Of a DNA stretch of 63,004 bases, positions 44,332 to 53,725 are shown piece after piece. A model generated the notes under the pieces. That model had not been told where the DNA came from, searched no databases, and was given only the letters and a program-made list of their open reading frames with translations. The stretch lies in the NCBI GenBank assembly GCA_013214065.1, contig JABSPK010000018.1, forward strand, positions 1-63,004, in the 5' to 3' direction. Positions within the stretch are counted from its first letter, which is position 1; each line of letters begins with the position of its first letter. The translations under genes were made by a program, and so were the position numbers. The stretch comes from Flavobacteriaceae bacterium. Lineage in GTDB: Bacteria > Bacteroidota > Bacteroidia > Flavobacteriales > Flavobacteriaceae.

Positions 44332-44891
44332 GCAATCGATTCTATAACGACCCAAACCACCGATAACTCATTCACATAACTCAAACGCAATTTGGTTATG
44401 GCCTGTTTGACATACGACTTGAACGTTCCTAAAGGAACTCCCATTTCTTCATGGGCCTCCTTATGGGTGTACCCTCTGAAATAGACCAGTTCCAAAGCTT
44501 CTTTGTGATGCGGGTCAAGTTGCTTCAACGCCCCTTGGAGCTGAGTATAATCAGGTTCGGTTTCGGTGTTGCTTTTATCCATATGTACACCCAAATCATC
44601 ATTTTGGATGAGCACTTCCCGTTTTCTTAAGGCGTTCAAGGCGGTATTTTTCGCGATTCGGTACGCCCAAGTATAGAAACGTCCTTTAGTGGGGTCGTAG
44701 GTGTCTATTTTCTGCCAAATCTTGACAAAGGCTTCCTGTAATAGATCTTCAGCCAATGCTTCGTTTCTGCAAATTCGGAGCAAGACACCGAATAAAGCGC
44801 CAGCGTACTTATCATACAAAGGATAAAGCGCGGCTTTTTCGCCACTTTGCAGTCGATTGATGAGTTCGGTATCGGGTAAGGAAATAGCCAT
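44328..44891 (-). CDS. ECF-type RNA polymerase sigma factor
   Basis: The ATG at 44891 gives 187 residues; an upstream start at 44921 is possible. Region 2 is in YDKYAGALFGVLLRICRNEA with DLLQEAFVKIWQKIDTYDPT and RFYTWAYRIAKNTALNAL. Region 4 is in LDPHHKEALELVYFRGYTHK and GVPLGTFKSYVKQAITKL. The pair resembles SigK/RskA-type systems. It is the second sigma/anti-sigma pair in the window and is coupled by ATGA overlap. Confidence 0.92.
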   Translation of the reverse strand: MAISLPDTELINRLQSGEKAALYPLYDKYAGALFGVLLRICRNEALAEDLLQEAFVKIWQKIDTYDPTKGRFYTWAYRIAKNTALNALRKREVLIQNDDLGVHMDKSNTETEPDYTQLQGALKQLDPHHKEALELVYFRGYTHKEAHEEMGVPLGTFKSYVKQAITKLRLSYVNELSVVWVVIESIA

Positions 44892-45013
44892 TGTCCATGT
44901 TAAAGATATGATAAAAAACAAAGGCCTTCATCCAAGAAGGGTTTGCCGCTGTAAATAGAAATGAAAAGCGCGCAACTTTTAATTGAAAACAGTAAAACTT
45001 TAAAATCTTAAAA

Positions 45014-45532
45014 ATGAAAAAAGCAATTTTTATTCTCTCGACCATGGCCATTTTCGCCACTTCGCAAATCGCAACGGCACAGAAAAGCAAGGATATCGTC
45101 GATATCGCGGTTTCGGTCGATGATTTTTCGACCTTGGTAACCGCCCTTAAGGCCGCCGATCTCGTTGGGGCTTTGAAAGGTGACGGACCATTTACGGTCT
45201 TTGCACCAGTGAATTCAGGTTTCGCCAAAATCGACAGCAATACCTTGAACGCGCTCCTAGAGCCCGCCAATAAGGAAAAGCTATCGGCTATTTTGACGTA
45301 CCATGTGGTTTCTGGTAAAATAGCTGCTGCCGACGTTGCAGCCGCCCTTAAAAATGGAAATGGTAAGGCTGAGTTGACCACCTTGAACGGGGGTAAGATT
45401 ACGGCCACGTCACGTAATGGGGGTATCTATTTAAAAGATGCGAACGGAAATTACAGCAAGATCGCCAAGACCGACGTCATGGCTTCAAATGGTGTGATCC
45501 ATATCATCGAAGACGTGGTCATGCCTAAATAA
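45014..45532 (+). CDS. secreted fasciclin (FAS1) domain protein
   Basis: The protein has 172 residues, with a signal peptide ending at IATAQ. The single FAS1 domain shows the H1 motif GPFTVFAPVNSGFAKID, the YH motif ILTYHVVSGKIAA and the H2 motif ASNGVIHIIEDVVMP. FAS1 domains mediate adhesion or stress-related surface functions. It is divergent from the sigma-factor operon and monocistronic with a terminator, so it may belong to that regulon. Confidence 0.93.
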   Translation: MKKAIFILSTMAIFATSQIATAQKSKDIVDIAVSVDDFSTLVTALKAADLVGALKGDGPFTVFAPVNSGFAKIDSNTLNALLEPANKEKLSAILTYHVVSGKIAAADVAAALKNGNGKAELTTLNGGKITATSRNGGIYLKDANGNYSKIAKTDVMASNGVIHIIEDVVMPK

Positions 45533-45566
45533 ATCGTTGTTTTGAACGCGAATTGATTGATGGAAG

Positions 45567-45595
45567 ACACCGCCTATTCAGGCGGTGTTCTTTTA
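45567..45595 (+). terminator. intrinsic terminator after FAS1 gene
   Basis: The stem ACACCGCC/GGCGGTGT has a six-base loop and is followed by TCTTTT. Confidence 0.88.
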
Positions 45596-45597
45596 TG

Positions 45598-46110
45598 TTA
45601 CATGTTGACAAACTCAAAACCGGCCAAAGGAACGTTCCTCAAGTCCTTCTCGGTTTCATTGAGTAAGATGCCGTGCTCCAAAAATGCCTTTAGATTGGTC
45701 AACCAGAACGTCCATCCATTGCTACATCCATGGTGCAAATTCAATTTGCTTTCGTCGTCGGTTGGAATTTGGCTTTGGGTCAAGCAAAGTAGGGTAGTGG
45801 TTTCCGTGGGTTGCAAATGCACGGTAACCAGGCATTGCTCAAAAGTAATCTCAAAGCGATCATGGCCATTGGCTTCCAAGACCTCACCACATTCTTGACC
45901 GTCCCAGTTGTGCCATTCCCAAGTATACCGGTCACCCTTTTGAATCGGGTCTTCACCTGCCCTGACCTTCCCATCAGGGTCGGAATATTCCGCATGCCTA
46001 AGAAACCAAGAGGAAATGCCATCGGTCGTACCCCAACACCGATATACCTTTTCGATGGGTGCCTTAATATGGATTTTCTTACTAAAACGATCAAAGCTCA
46101 AGCCATTCAT
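45598..46110 (-). CDS. SRPBCC (AHSA1-like) domain protein
   Basis: The protein has 170 residues. It begins FDRFSKKIHIKAPIEKVYRC and has the helix-grip pattern of START/Bet v1-like domains, with IQKGDRYTWEWHNWDGQECG and LQPTETTTLLCLTQ. These bind hydrophobic ligands or assist Hsp90. It overlaps the preceding serine hydrolase gene by four bases (ATGA), so it is the last gene of a four-gene leftward operon. Confidence 0.85.
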   Translation of the reverse strand: MNGLSFDRFSKKIHIKAPIEKVYRCWGTTDGISSWFLRHAEYSDPDGKVRAGEDPIQKGDRYTWEWHNWDGQECGEVLEANGHDRFEITFEQCLVTVHLQPTETTTLLCLTQSQIPTDDESKLNLHHGCSNGWTFWLTNLKAFLEHGILLNETEKDLRNVPLAGFEFVNM

Positions 46111-47240
46111 GGGTTCCGTTTTTTTTCTATGGCGTATAGCTCCCTGCCGAGTTGGGCCAAAAATGGAATGCCAATACTGTCGTATTCATAGTGGTCGTCA
46201 TTGAAGATACCGTCCTTATTGACCAAAATCGTTGCCGTGATCATGAAAGCGATCTCATTTTCTTCATCGACTATAAATGCGCAATCGGTCAAGGTGCCGT
46301 AGGCATAGCCCACCTTATTGTAGATTTTTATGGTTTCGGGCATGGGATCGGTAGTGTCACCGAACATGAAGAACTTGACATAACTGTCGTAATATTCTTT
46401 GCGATCATAGCCCGCATCTTTTGGCAGGGTCGACATGGCCGAAAGCAGGAAATCATGTTGTTCTTCCGAAATCGCGAAGCGTTCGTTCTTTGGGAAGGCC
46501 TCTGGGTAAATGACCTTTTTTAACAATTGGTGCTGCGCCGCGATGGGATAGTAATTTTTTAAACTGAAATCAAAGGGTTCGCGTATCAGGGAATCCCCGG
46601 CGTAAAATCCGATCCCTTTGGTGATGCGTCGCAAATCAAGCGGTTGTAGTTCTTGGTTCAATATCGGAGCGGAAGTCGAGGTAGTGCTGTCATTGCTGTA
46701 AAGGACCAAGGGCTTGGTTGTTCTATCATCGGCATTCGAAGTCGACAGCCGATGGGCGATTCGAATGGGCGCTACCCCGCGTGCGACCATTCTCGTATTC
46801 AAACCGTCTTGCCCCAAAAATTCGATCAATCGGTTATTGGCCGCATTATCGCTGACTGCGAAAATTTCAGTAATCGCCCTGGCAAAGGTGGTCTCTACGG
46901 TATCCCCCTCAATGTAAAACCGGGTTTCACGATCCAACGAATCCACTTCGTTCAATTTTTCAAGTGCCGCTACGGCAGCTGGGAATTTCACGGTGCTGGC
47001 CGGGTAGAAATAGTTTTCGTTGGCGACCTGAAAGTCAAAATCGGTGAATACGACACTGTCCGCCTTCCAATCGATCTGGGTGTATCGGATCTGCACTTCA
47101 TAGGCGTCAAGACTATCCATGACCCGTTTGATCTTTGGGTCTTTGGAAGCAAGGGCTTGTGCCAAAGGATCGATCGGTTCCCGTTTGCAAGCCGGGAAAA
47201 GAAGCAAGCCCAGCATAACCCAAATCAAATTTTTCCCCAT
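46107..47240 (-). CDS. class A beta-lactamase-like serine hydrolase, lipoprotein
   Basis: The ATG at 47240 gives 377 residues with a lipoprotein signal (NLIWVMLGLLLFPACKRE). SxxK is in YPASTVKFPAA, SDN is in AVSDNAANNRLIEF, and the position of KTG is taken by KVGYAYGTLTD, so the third motif is altered (Val for Thr). The fold is that of class A beta-lactamases and D-alanyl-D-alanine hydrolases. True antibiotic hydrolysis is uncertain because the Glu166 omega-loop motif is not clear to me. Confidence 0.85.
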   Translation of the reverse strand: MGKNLIWVMLGLLLFPACKREPIDPLAQALASKDPKIKRVMDSLDAYEVQIRYTQIDWKADSVVFTDFDFQVANENYFYPASTVKFPAAVAALEKLNEVDSLDRETRFYIEGDTVETTFARAITEIFAVSDNAANNRLIEFLGQDGLNTRMVARGVAPIRIAHRLSTSNADDRTTKPLVLYSNDSTTSTSAPILNQELQPLDLRRITKGIGFYAGDSLIREPFDFSLKNYYPIAAQHQLLKKVIYPEAFPKNERFAISEEQHDFLLSAMSTLPKDAGYDRKEYYDSYVKFFMFGDTTDPMPETIKIYNKVGYAYGTLTDCAFIVDEENEIAFMITATILVNKDGIFNDDHYEYDSIGIPFLAQLGRELYAIEKKRNP

Positions 47241-47250
47241 AATAGCTTGT

Positions 47251-47505
47251 TTAGTTTTCGACATACCATTCACCGCGATGCGGCCGCAGGTCTTCTTTGG
47301 CTTGTTGCAATTCGAATTCGGATACCACTAAAAAGACCGTGGCGTGATGTTCCGAAAAGCCTTGTACTCCCGAGATGTCATATTTCAATTCTTCATGATA
47401 GACGTACTCTTGCAAGTGTTTCAGGTAGTGCTCAGCCGTTTTCTGGGCTACAGGTCCCCTGAAATCCCAGATCAGTTTAATTCTCTTTTCGATGATGGGT
47501 TCCAT
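47251..47505 (-). CDS. small conserved protein, function unknown
   Basis: The product has 84 residues, with an N-terminal strand (EKRIKLIWDFRGPVAQKTAE) and a C-terminal part LVVSEFELQQAKEDLRPHRG. It lies two bases after the SRPBCC gene upstream and ten before the serine hydrolase. No signal peptide is present. I do not recognise a characterised family. Confidence 0.78.
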   Translation of the reverse strand: MEPIIEKRIKLIWDFRGPVAQKTAEHYLKHLQEYVYHEELKYDISGVQGFSEHHATVFLVVSEFELQQAKEDLRPHRGEWYVEN

Positions 47506-47507
47506 AG

Positions 47508-47969
47508 TTAGTTTTGATCAGCGACGGAAATTCCTTTTTCCGCAAAGTTTTTGAAATCCTGCGCGTATTTCATCGATTGCTTTTTAAATGCTCCCGGCAT
47601 CAAAAAGGCCATGGCCTTCATCCCTAAAGAAGCAAATTGGAATTCGCAATCCGATTTCCAAGTGGTCTTTGTCTTTTCGTCGTTTTCGATGAAATAATTG
47701 CGTTGGATGTTATGTACGCCCTTGGTGTCGTAAGTAGCGTGGAACTCTTCAGGGAAATTCCGTTTAATGATCGTTTCGACCATTTCCATTTCACGCTTGC
47801 CCATTTTGAAACGCATATTGGTTCGGGCGCCTTCGGTACCGGCCTCTCCTGATAACAGTTCAGCATCAAGTAACCCACGCATCCAATGCTTCATATGGTC
47901 TTGATTGTCAAGTTTCTTGATCACTTCGTCCCGGGGGAGGTCGATTTCGATCGATACCGTGTATTTCAT
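47508..47969 (-). CDS. SRPBCC family protein
   Basis: The protein has 153 residues with the helix-grip fold: KYTVSIEIDLPRDEVIKKLD, HWMRGLLDAELLSGEAGTEG and a long C-terminal helix AFKKQSMKYAQDFKNFAEKG. It is the first gene of a leftward operon with the 84-residue protein, the serine hydrolase and a second SRPBCC protein. Ligand is unknown. Confidence 0.85.
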   Translation of the reverse strand: MKYTVSIEIDLPRDEVIKKLDNQDHMKHWMRGLLDAELLSGEAGTEGARTNMRFKMGKREMEMVETIIKRNFPEEFHATYDTKGVHNIQRNYFIENDEKTKTTWKSDCEFQFASLGMKAMAFLMPGAFKKQSMKYAQDFKNFAEKGISVADQN

Positions 47970-48048
47970 GTCAGTTGGTTTGGTTAATAGAGTACTAATA
48001 TATTGATTTTGAAGCCTACTAAAAATCTGTTAAGCTAAGTTAGGGTAC

Positions 48049-48078
48049 TTGCATGGGGTGCAGTAATTGTTATTTTTG
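48049..48078 (+). promoter_or_regulatory. strong promoter before PPIase-like lipoprotein gene
   Basis: TTG at 48049-48051 and TATTTTTG at 48071-48078 are 19 bases apart, a near-ideal Bacteroidota promoter. The expected transcript start (about 48082) is almost on the ATG at 48083, which predicts a leaderless or nearly leaderless mRNA. Confidence 0.7.
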
Positions 48079-48082
48079 CCGA

Positions 48083-48967
48083 ATGCTTTTCTTTCGGCGC
48101 GATACCATTAAAGGCTTTCTTTGTCTTTTGCTCCTGAGTTCCGTTGGTGCCTGCGAGTATTTCAAGAAATCGGATACTACCGGGGTTCCCGTGGCGCGGG
48201 TTGGGGACGCTTATTTATACAAAGCCGATATCGCTCCTTATATTACCGATGACATGACCGCTCAAGATAGCGCGACTTTTGTCGTCGGTTACATCAACAA
48301 TTGGGCTTCGAAACAGCTCTTGTTGTCAAAGTCAAAAATCAATCTACCAGAAGATAAATTGAAGGAATTCGACCGATTGGTCACCGATTATCGGGCAGAT
48401 CTCTATACCCGGGCTTATGTCGAGGCGCTAGTGCAGCAAGATGCCGATACAGCGGTCAGCGCTTCGCAACTGGGGAGATTTTACGAGGCCCAGAAGGAAA
48501 ACTTCAAGTTAAGTGAAAAGGTAGTGCAGCTCCGATTCGTGGTCTTACCCAATTCCTTTTTGGATAAGGAAACGGTCGTCCAAAAAATGCGGGCGTTCGA
48601 AGAATCCGACAAGCAATATTTGGACTCCATCGCCGTACAATTCAACAAAATACACTTGAACGATTCGATTTGGGTGAGCGCGGCACGGGTTTTGAACGAA
48701 ATACCGGCACTCTCCTATGAAAACGAGGAACGATACCTAAAGAAATCACAATTCTTTGAACTTCAGGACTCTTTAGGGGTATATTTGGGCAAGGTGACCG
48801 ATGTGCTCGAAGTGAACGATGTCGCCCCATTGTCCTACATTACCCCTGACATCAAACAAATCATCCTAAACAGGAGAAGGCAAGATAAAATTCGACAATT
48901 GGAAACGGAAATCATAGATGAAGCCACTAAGAATAATGAATTTGAGATTTATGGAAAAGAGAATTAA
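48083..48967 (+). CDS. PpiC/SurA-related lipoprotein
   Basis: The ATG at 48083 gives 294 residues with a lipoprotein signal (GFLCLLLLSSVGACEYF). An ATG at 48053 lies upstream of the predicted transcript start. The protein resembles the N-terminal chaperone part of SurA-like PPIases: VARVGDAYLYKADIAPYI, then a helical region and a C-terminal part with SYITPDIKQIILNRRRQDKI. A clear parvulin active-site pattern is not visible. It overlaps the next PPIase gene and probably acts with it on outer-membrane proteins. Confidence 0.82.
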   Translation: MLFFRRDTIKGFLCLLLLSSVGACEYFKKSDTTGVPVARVGDAYLYKADIAPYITDDMTAQDSATFVVGYINNWASKQLLLSKSKINLPEDKLKEFDRLVTDYRADLYTRAYVEALVQQDADTAVSASQLGRFYEAQKENFKLSEKVVQLRFVVLPNSFLDKETVVQKMRAFEESDKQYLDSIAVQFNKIHLNDSIWVSAARVLNEIPALSYENEERYLKKSQFFELQDSLGVYLGKVTDVLEVNDVAPLSYITPDIKQIILNRRRQDKIRQLETEIIDEATKNNEFEIYGKEN

Positions 48968-50339
48968 ACTTTCTATCGCATTGGTTTGTGCCCTTGTGGT
49001 ATCGGGCTTTGCCCAGGATGTTGCCGTTAGTGACTCGGTCAGTACCGCAAAAAGGGTCAAACTTGACGGTGTGGCCGCGGTCATCGGGGATTATGTCATT
49101 TTGGACTCCGATATCGAAAAAACCCTAATCGATCTTCAGAGTCAAGGGGCCTCGACCGAAGATATCACCCACTGCCAGTTATTGGGCAAACTCATGGAAG
49201 ACCGTCTTTATGCGCATCAAGCCGTACAAGATAGCTTGTTGGTCTCCGACGATCAGGTCAATGCGACCAGTGATCGCCAAATCCAGCAATTGGTTTCACA
49301 GATAGGGAGCATTGAGAAAATGCTTAAGTACTACAAGAAGGCCGATTTGGAAAGTTTTAGGGCCGAGCTTTTCGAAATCAATAAATTGCGGATGCTTTCG
49401 GAAAAGATGCAGGCCAAGATCGTTGAAGGAATCGAAGTCACCCCTGAAGAGGTGCGCCAGTTCTTTTATCGGATCCCTGAAAACGAAAGGCCCGTCTTCG
49501 GTGCTGAACTCGAGATTTCACAAATCGTTAAACAACCGGTACCCTCAGAAGAAGAGAAACTTCGGGTGGTCAACCGCTTGCAACAGATCAAGCAAGATGT
49601 AGAAGAAAACGATGCGAGTTTCAATGTAAAAGCGATATTGTATTCCCAAGATCCCGGTTCAAAATCGAAAGGTGGGTTCTACAGCATGACAAGGCAGACA
49701 CCTTTCGTAAAAGAATTCAAGGATGTAGCCTTCAGCTTGCAAGAAGGTGAGGTTTCCGATCCCTTTGAAACCCAATTCGGTTACCACATCATCAAAATCG
49801 AGAAAATCCGTGGTCAAGAAGTTGATTTGCGGCATATTTTGATCATTCCTGAAATTTCCGATCAGGAAATGGAAGAAGCCGTCAAAGAATTGGATTCCAT
49901 CCGTCAACATGTCTTGGATGGGAAATATGATTTCGCCGAAGCGGCAAGGAATTTTTCTGATGAGAAGGAAACCAAATTCGATGGCGGACTTTTAAGGAAC
50001 CCGGTGAACTTCGATTCCAAGTTCGAGTTGACCAAAATGGATCCCGCGCTCTACAATCAAGTACGGAATCTTAAAGACGGCGAAATTTCAAGACCCTTGA
50101 AGGAAGATGACCCCCGTGGAGGTGCCCCTAAATTCAAGATCATGAAAATTTCGAACCGTTATGATGAACACCAGGCCGATTTTGCCAAAGATTATCTCAA
50201 GATCCAAGAATTGGCCCTTCGTGAAAAACAGTTCAAGGAAGTACAGAAGTGGATGGCCGATAAGATCGAGGATACGTATATCCAGGTCGATGATGAGAAC
50301 AAAGCATGTGATTTTTCGAACAATTGGCTTAAACAATAG
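48951..50339 (+). CDS. SurA-like periplasmic peptidyl-prolyl isomerase
   Basis: The ATG at 48951 gives 462 residues with a signal peptide ending at VSGFAQD; it overlaps the preceding gene by 17 bases. An N-terminal SurA-type chaperone domain (DGVAAVIGDYVILDSDIEKT) is followed by two parvulin domains. The first contains ILYSQDPGSKSKGGFYSMTR and FGYHIIKIEKIRGQEVDLRH. The second contains VLDGKYDFAEAARNFSDEKE. It helps fold outer-membrane proteins. gene_symbol is left open because Bacteroidota carry several paralogues. Confidence 0.9.
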   Translation: MEKRIKLSIALVCALVVSGFAQDVAVSDSVSTAKRVKLDGVAAVIGDYVILDSDIEKTLIDLQSQGASTEDITHCQLLGKLMEDRLYAHQAVQDSLLVSDDQVNATSDRQIQQLVSQIGSIEKMLKYYKKADLESFRAELFEINKLRMLSEKMQAKIVEGIEVTPEEVRQFFYRIPENERPVFGAELEISQIVKQPVPSEEEKLRVVNRLQQIKQDVEENDASFNVKAILYSQDPGSKSKGGFYSMTRQTPFVKEFKDVAFSLQEGEVSDPFETQFGYHIIKIEKIRGQEVDLRHILIIPEISDQEMEEAVKELDSIRQHVLDGKYDFAEAARNFSDEKETKFDGGLLRNPVNFDSKFELTKMDPALYNQVRNLKDGEISRPLKEDDPRGGAPKFKIMKISNRYDEHQADFAKDYLKIQELALREKQFKEVQKWMADKIEDTYIQVDDENKACDFSNNWLKQ

Positions 50340-50342
50340 CGG

Positions 50343-51299
50343 ATGTCTGATGTCGAAGCCGTAAAGCGACTGGTTGGGAAACACCAAGCGTTGAAAAGTG
50401 AAATTGCCAAAGTCATCGTCGGTCAGGATTCGGTTATCGAACAGATTCTGTTATCGATTTATACGGGCGGTCACTCCTTATTGATAGGAGTACCTGGTCT
50501 GGCAAAAACCTTAATGGTCAATACCATTGCCCAGACCTTGGGGCTCGATTTCAAACGGATCCAGTTTACTCCCGATCTCATGCCTAGCGACATCCTCGGC
50601 AGTGAGATTTTGGACCAGGATCGGAACTTCAAGTTCATCAAAGGTCCGGTATTCGCCAATATCATTCTGGCGGATGAGATCAACCGAACCCCGCCGAAAA
50701 CCCAAGCGGCTTTGCTAGAAGCCATGCAAGAACGAGCGGTAACCGTGGCCGGACATCGGTATAAACTCGAACTACCCTATTTCGTTTTGGCAACCCAGAA
50801 CCCTATCGAACAGGAAGGCACCTATCCGTTGCCGGAGGCCCAGTTGGATCGATTTATGTTCGCCATCCGATTGGAATACCCGTCGATCGAAGAAGAGATC
50901 GAAGTGGTCAAATCGACCACCTCCGACCGTTCAACGATTCTAAACACGCTTTTTAGTGCCGATGGGATCAATGAGGTGCAACAATTGGTACGTCGGATAC
51001 CGATTCCCGATAATGTGGTAGACTTTACCGTACGTATGGTCAACCGTTCGAGACCCAACTTGGATACATCCCCTGATTTCGTCAAAAACTATGTCGATTG
51101 GGGTGCCGGGCCCAGGGCTTCGCAAAATTTGGTATTGGCCGCCAAGGCCCATGCCGCCATCAACGGAAAGTTCGCTCCCGACATCGAAGATGTTAAAGCG
51201 GTAGCCAAGGGTATTTTGCGCCATAGGATCTTAAAAAATTACAAGGCCGAAGCCGAAGGGATTTCCGAAGATGATATCATCGAAGTCTTGATGGGGTAG
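50343..51299 (+). CDS. MoxR-family AAA+ ATPase
   Basis: The protein has 318 residues. Walker A is IGVPGLAKTLMV, Walker B ILADEINRTPPKTQAALLEA, and sensor 1 VLATQNPIEQEGTYPLPEAQ with the Arg finger in LDRFMFAI. The C-terminal lid includes VDWGAGPRASQNLVLAAKAH. MoxR ATPases act as chaperones that activate or assemble partner proteins, usually with von Willebrand A-domain partners; none lies adjacent here. It starts three bases after the PPIase stop. Confidence 0.94.
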   Translation: MSDVEAVKRLVGKHQALKSEIAKVIVGQDSVIEQILLSIYTGGHSLLIGVPGLAKTLMVNTIAQTLGLDFKRIQFTPDLMPSDILGSEILDQDRNFKFIKGPVFANIILADEINRTPPKTQAALLEAMQERAVTVAGHRYKLELPYFVLATQNPIEQEGTYPLPEAQLDRFMFAIRLEYPSIEEEIEVVKSTTSDRSTILNTLFSADGINEVQQLVRRIPIPDNVVDFTVRMVNRSRPNLDTSPDFVKNYVDWGAGPRASQNLVLAAKAHAAINGKFAPDIEDVKAVAKGILRHRILKNYKAEAEGISEDDIIEVLMG

Positions 51300-51334
51300 A
51301 ATCGTTCTATTTTCGCCCAGTTGCCATATTTCGC

Positions 51335-51366
51335 TTGAATTTTTACCCACTTGTTTCGTATTTTTG
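51335..51366 (+). promoter_or_regulatory. aconitase gene promoter
   Basis: TTG at 51335-51337 and TATTTTTG at 51359-51366 are 21 bases apart. The expected transcript start near 51370 rules out the upstream in-frame start at 51351 and supports the ATG at 51396. Confidence 0.65.
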
Positions 51367-51395
51367 GGGAATTCATAAACGTTAAAAAGTATTGT

Positions 51396-53666
51396 ATGGC
51401 ATTCGACATTGATATGATCAAGGCGGTGTATTCCAGAATGGCCGAACGCGTCGACAAAGCGCGCGAGCTCGTTGGAAGACCCTTGACCCTGGCAGAGAAA
51501 ATCTTATACTCCCATTTGTGGGACGGAACCCCGGGCCAGGTATTCGCCAGAGGTAAAGACTATGTCGATTTCGCCCCCGACCGGGTGGCTTGCCAAGATG
51601 CGACCGCGCAAATGGCCTTATTACAGTTCATGCATGCCGGTAAACCCAAAGTGGCCGTGCCGACCACCGTCCATTGCGATCACTTAATCCAGGCTAAAGT
51701 CGGTGCTAGTGCCGATTTGAAACGTGCAAATGAAACCAGCAACGAGGTTTTCGATTTCTTGGAATCGGTTTCCAATAAATATGGAATCGGATTTTGGAAA
51801 CCCGGTGCGGGTATCATCCATCAAGTCGTTTTGGAGAACTATGCCTTTCCAGGTGGGATGATGATCGGAACCGATTCGCATACCGTGAATGCCGGGGGTC
51901 TGGGTATGGTGGCCATTGGAGTAGGAGGGGCCGATGCGGTCGATGTTATGGCCGGAATGCCATGGGAACTCAAATTCCCCAAACTGATCGGTGTCAAGTT
52001 GACCGGGACCCTTTCAGGATGGACCGCTCCGAAGGATGTTATTTTGAAAGTCGCCGATATCCTGACTGTTAAGGGAGGCACGGGAGCCATTGTGGAATAC
52101 TTCGGTGAAGGGGCGACCTCCATGTCTTGTACCGGAAAAGGAACTATCTGTAATATGGGTGCTGAGGTCGGTGCCACCACTTCGACTTTTGGATATGATG
52201 AATCGATGGATCGCTACCTCAGGGCCACTGATCGTGCCGATGTTGCCGACGCTGCCTTAGAAATCAAGGATTATCTGACCGCGGATCCCGAAGCATATGC
52301 CGATCCAGAAACCTACTTCGATCAGGTCATCGAAATCGACCTGAATACTTTGGAACCTCATTTAAACGGACCTTTTACGCCCGATTTGGCTACTCCGATC
52401 TCAAAGATGACCGAAGCCGCCAAAGCGAACGATTGGCCGTTGAACGTAGAAGTGGGCCTCATCGGATCGTGTACCAACAGCTCCTATGAAGACATTTCAA
52501 GGGCAGCTTCGTTAGCCAAACAGGTGGCAGAAAAGAATCTAAAGACCAAATCGAATTTTACGATTACCCCTGGATCTGAACAGGTACGCTATACCATTGA
52601 ACGTGATGGCTTTATCGATACTTTCAATAGCATCGGGGCTACGGTTTTCGCCAATGCATGCGGACCATGTATCGGGATGTGGGACCGTTATGGTGACAAG
52701 GCCGCCGACGGACCAAGGAACACCATCGTGCATTCGTTCAATCGAAACTTCGCGAAGCGCGCTGATGGAAACCCGAATACCCTTGCCTTCGTAGGTTCTC
52801 CTGAATTGGTGACCGCCATCGCCATTGCAGGACGACTGGATTTTAATCCCGTGACCGATAAACTCATTAACGAAGATGGCGAAGAGGTAGTTTTGGATGA
52901 ACCAAGGGGGTACGAGTTGCCGCCCGAAGGTTTTGCGGTTGAAGACGCTGGATTCATAGCTCCCATGGAAGACGGAAGCGGGGTCCAAGTCGTTGTATCA
53001 CCTACCTCCGAACGCTTGCAGTTGCTCGAACCTTTCGTACCGATGCGTGCCGAAGAGTTGTCGGGAGTCAAATTGTTGATCAAAGCCTTTGGCAAATGTA
53101 CCACTGACCATATTTCGATGGCAGGGCCATGGTTGCGCTATCGCGGCCATTTGGATAATATCGCCAACAATACCTTGATCGGTGCGGTGAACGCCTATAA
53201 TAAACAGACCAATTTCGTCAAGAACCAATTGACCGGTGAATATGGAGCTGTACCCGATACCCAAAGGGCCTATAAAGCCGCGGGTATTCGATCTATCGTC
53301 ATTGGTGATCACAACTACGGTGAAGGTTCTTCTCGTGAACATGCCGCTATGCAGCCCCGTCACTTGGGGGTCGCGGCCGTTTTGGTCAAGTCTTTCGCTA
53401 GGATCCACGAAACCAATTTGAAAAAGCAAGGTATGCTCGGTTTGACCTTTGCCAATGAGAACGATTACGACCTGATTCAAGAAGACGATACGTTCAACTT
53501 TGTGGATATCGCCGATTTCGCACCGGGTAAACCGTTGACCATAGAAGTCGTCCATAGTGATGGTTCTACCGATACGATCATTGCCAACCATTCTTACAAT
53601 GCTTCCCAAATCGAATGGTTCAATGAAGGTTCGGCCTTGAACCTGATCAAAAAGGAAAACGCATAA
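51396..53666 (+). CDS. acn: aconitate hydratase, mitochondrial-type
   Basis: The ATG at 51396 gives 756 residues. The [4Fe-4S] cysteines are in [12 protein letters not shown] (about residue 357) and [12 protein letters not shown] (about 421 and 424). [20 protein letters not shown] and the C-terminal [20 protein letters not shown] complete the active site. It isomerises citrate to isocitrate in the TCA cycle. The sequence type resembles mitochondrial aconitase, the usual form in Bacteroidota. It has its own promoter and terminator. Confidence 0.96.
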   Translation: MAFDIDMIKAVYSRMAERVDKARELVGRPLTLAEKILYSHLWDGTPGQVFARGKDYVDFAPDRVACQDATAQMALLQFMHAGKPKVAVPTTVHCDHLIQAKVGASADLKRANETSNEVFDFLESVSNKYGIGFWKPGAGIIHQVVLENYAFPGGMMIGTDSHTVNAGGLGMVAIGVGGADAVDVMAGMPWELKFPKLIGVKLTGTLSGWTAPKDVILKVADILTVKGGTGAIVEYFGEGATSMSCTGKGTICNMGAEVGATTSTFGYDESMDRYLRATDRADVADAALEIKDYLTADPEAYADPETYFDQVIEIDLNTLEPHLNGPFTPDLATPISKMTEAAKANDWPLNVEVGLIGSCTNSSYEDISRAASLAKQVAEKNLKTKSNFTITPGSEQVRYTIERDGFIDTFNSIGATVFANACGPCIGMWDRYGDKAADGPRNTIVHSFNRNFAKRADGNPNTLAFVGSPELVTAIAIAGRLDFNPVTDKLINEDGEEVVLDEPRGYELPPEGFAVEDAGFIAPMEDGSGVQVVVSPTSERLQLLEPFVPMRAEELSGVKLLIKAFGKCTTDHISMAGPWLRYRGHLDNIANNTLIGAVNAYNKQTNFVKNQLTGEYGAVPDTQRAYKAAGIRSIVIGDHNYGEGSSREHAAMQPRHLGVAAVLVKSFARIHETNLKKQGMLGLTFANENDYDLIQEDDTFNFVDIADFAPGKPLTIEVVHSDGSTDTIIANHSYNASQIEWFNEGSALNLIKKENA

Positions 53667-53674
53667 TACAACCT

Positions 53675-53707
53675 ACCAAGGCCCCGGAAGGGGCCTTGGT
53701 TTTTTTA
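53675..53707 (+). terminator. intrinsic terminator after aconitase gene
   Basis: The perfect 11-bp stem ACCAAGGCCCC/GGGGCCTTGGT has the loop GGAA and is followed by seven Ts. A run of ten Cs follows directly. Confidence 0.95.
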
Positions 53708-53717
53708 CCCCCCCCCC
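53708..53717 (+). repeat. poly-C tract of ten bases
   Basis: Ten consecutive Cs lie between the aconitase terminator and the ATG at 53726. Such homopolymers mutate by slippage. Here the tract is in the region expected to act as leader or promoter of the TlpA-like gene. Confidence 0.9.
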
Positions 53718-53725
53718 TAGTACCC

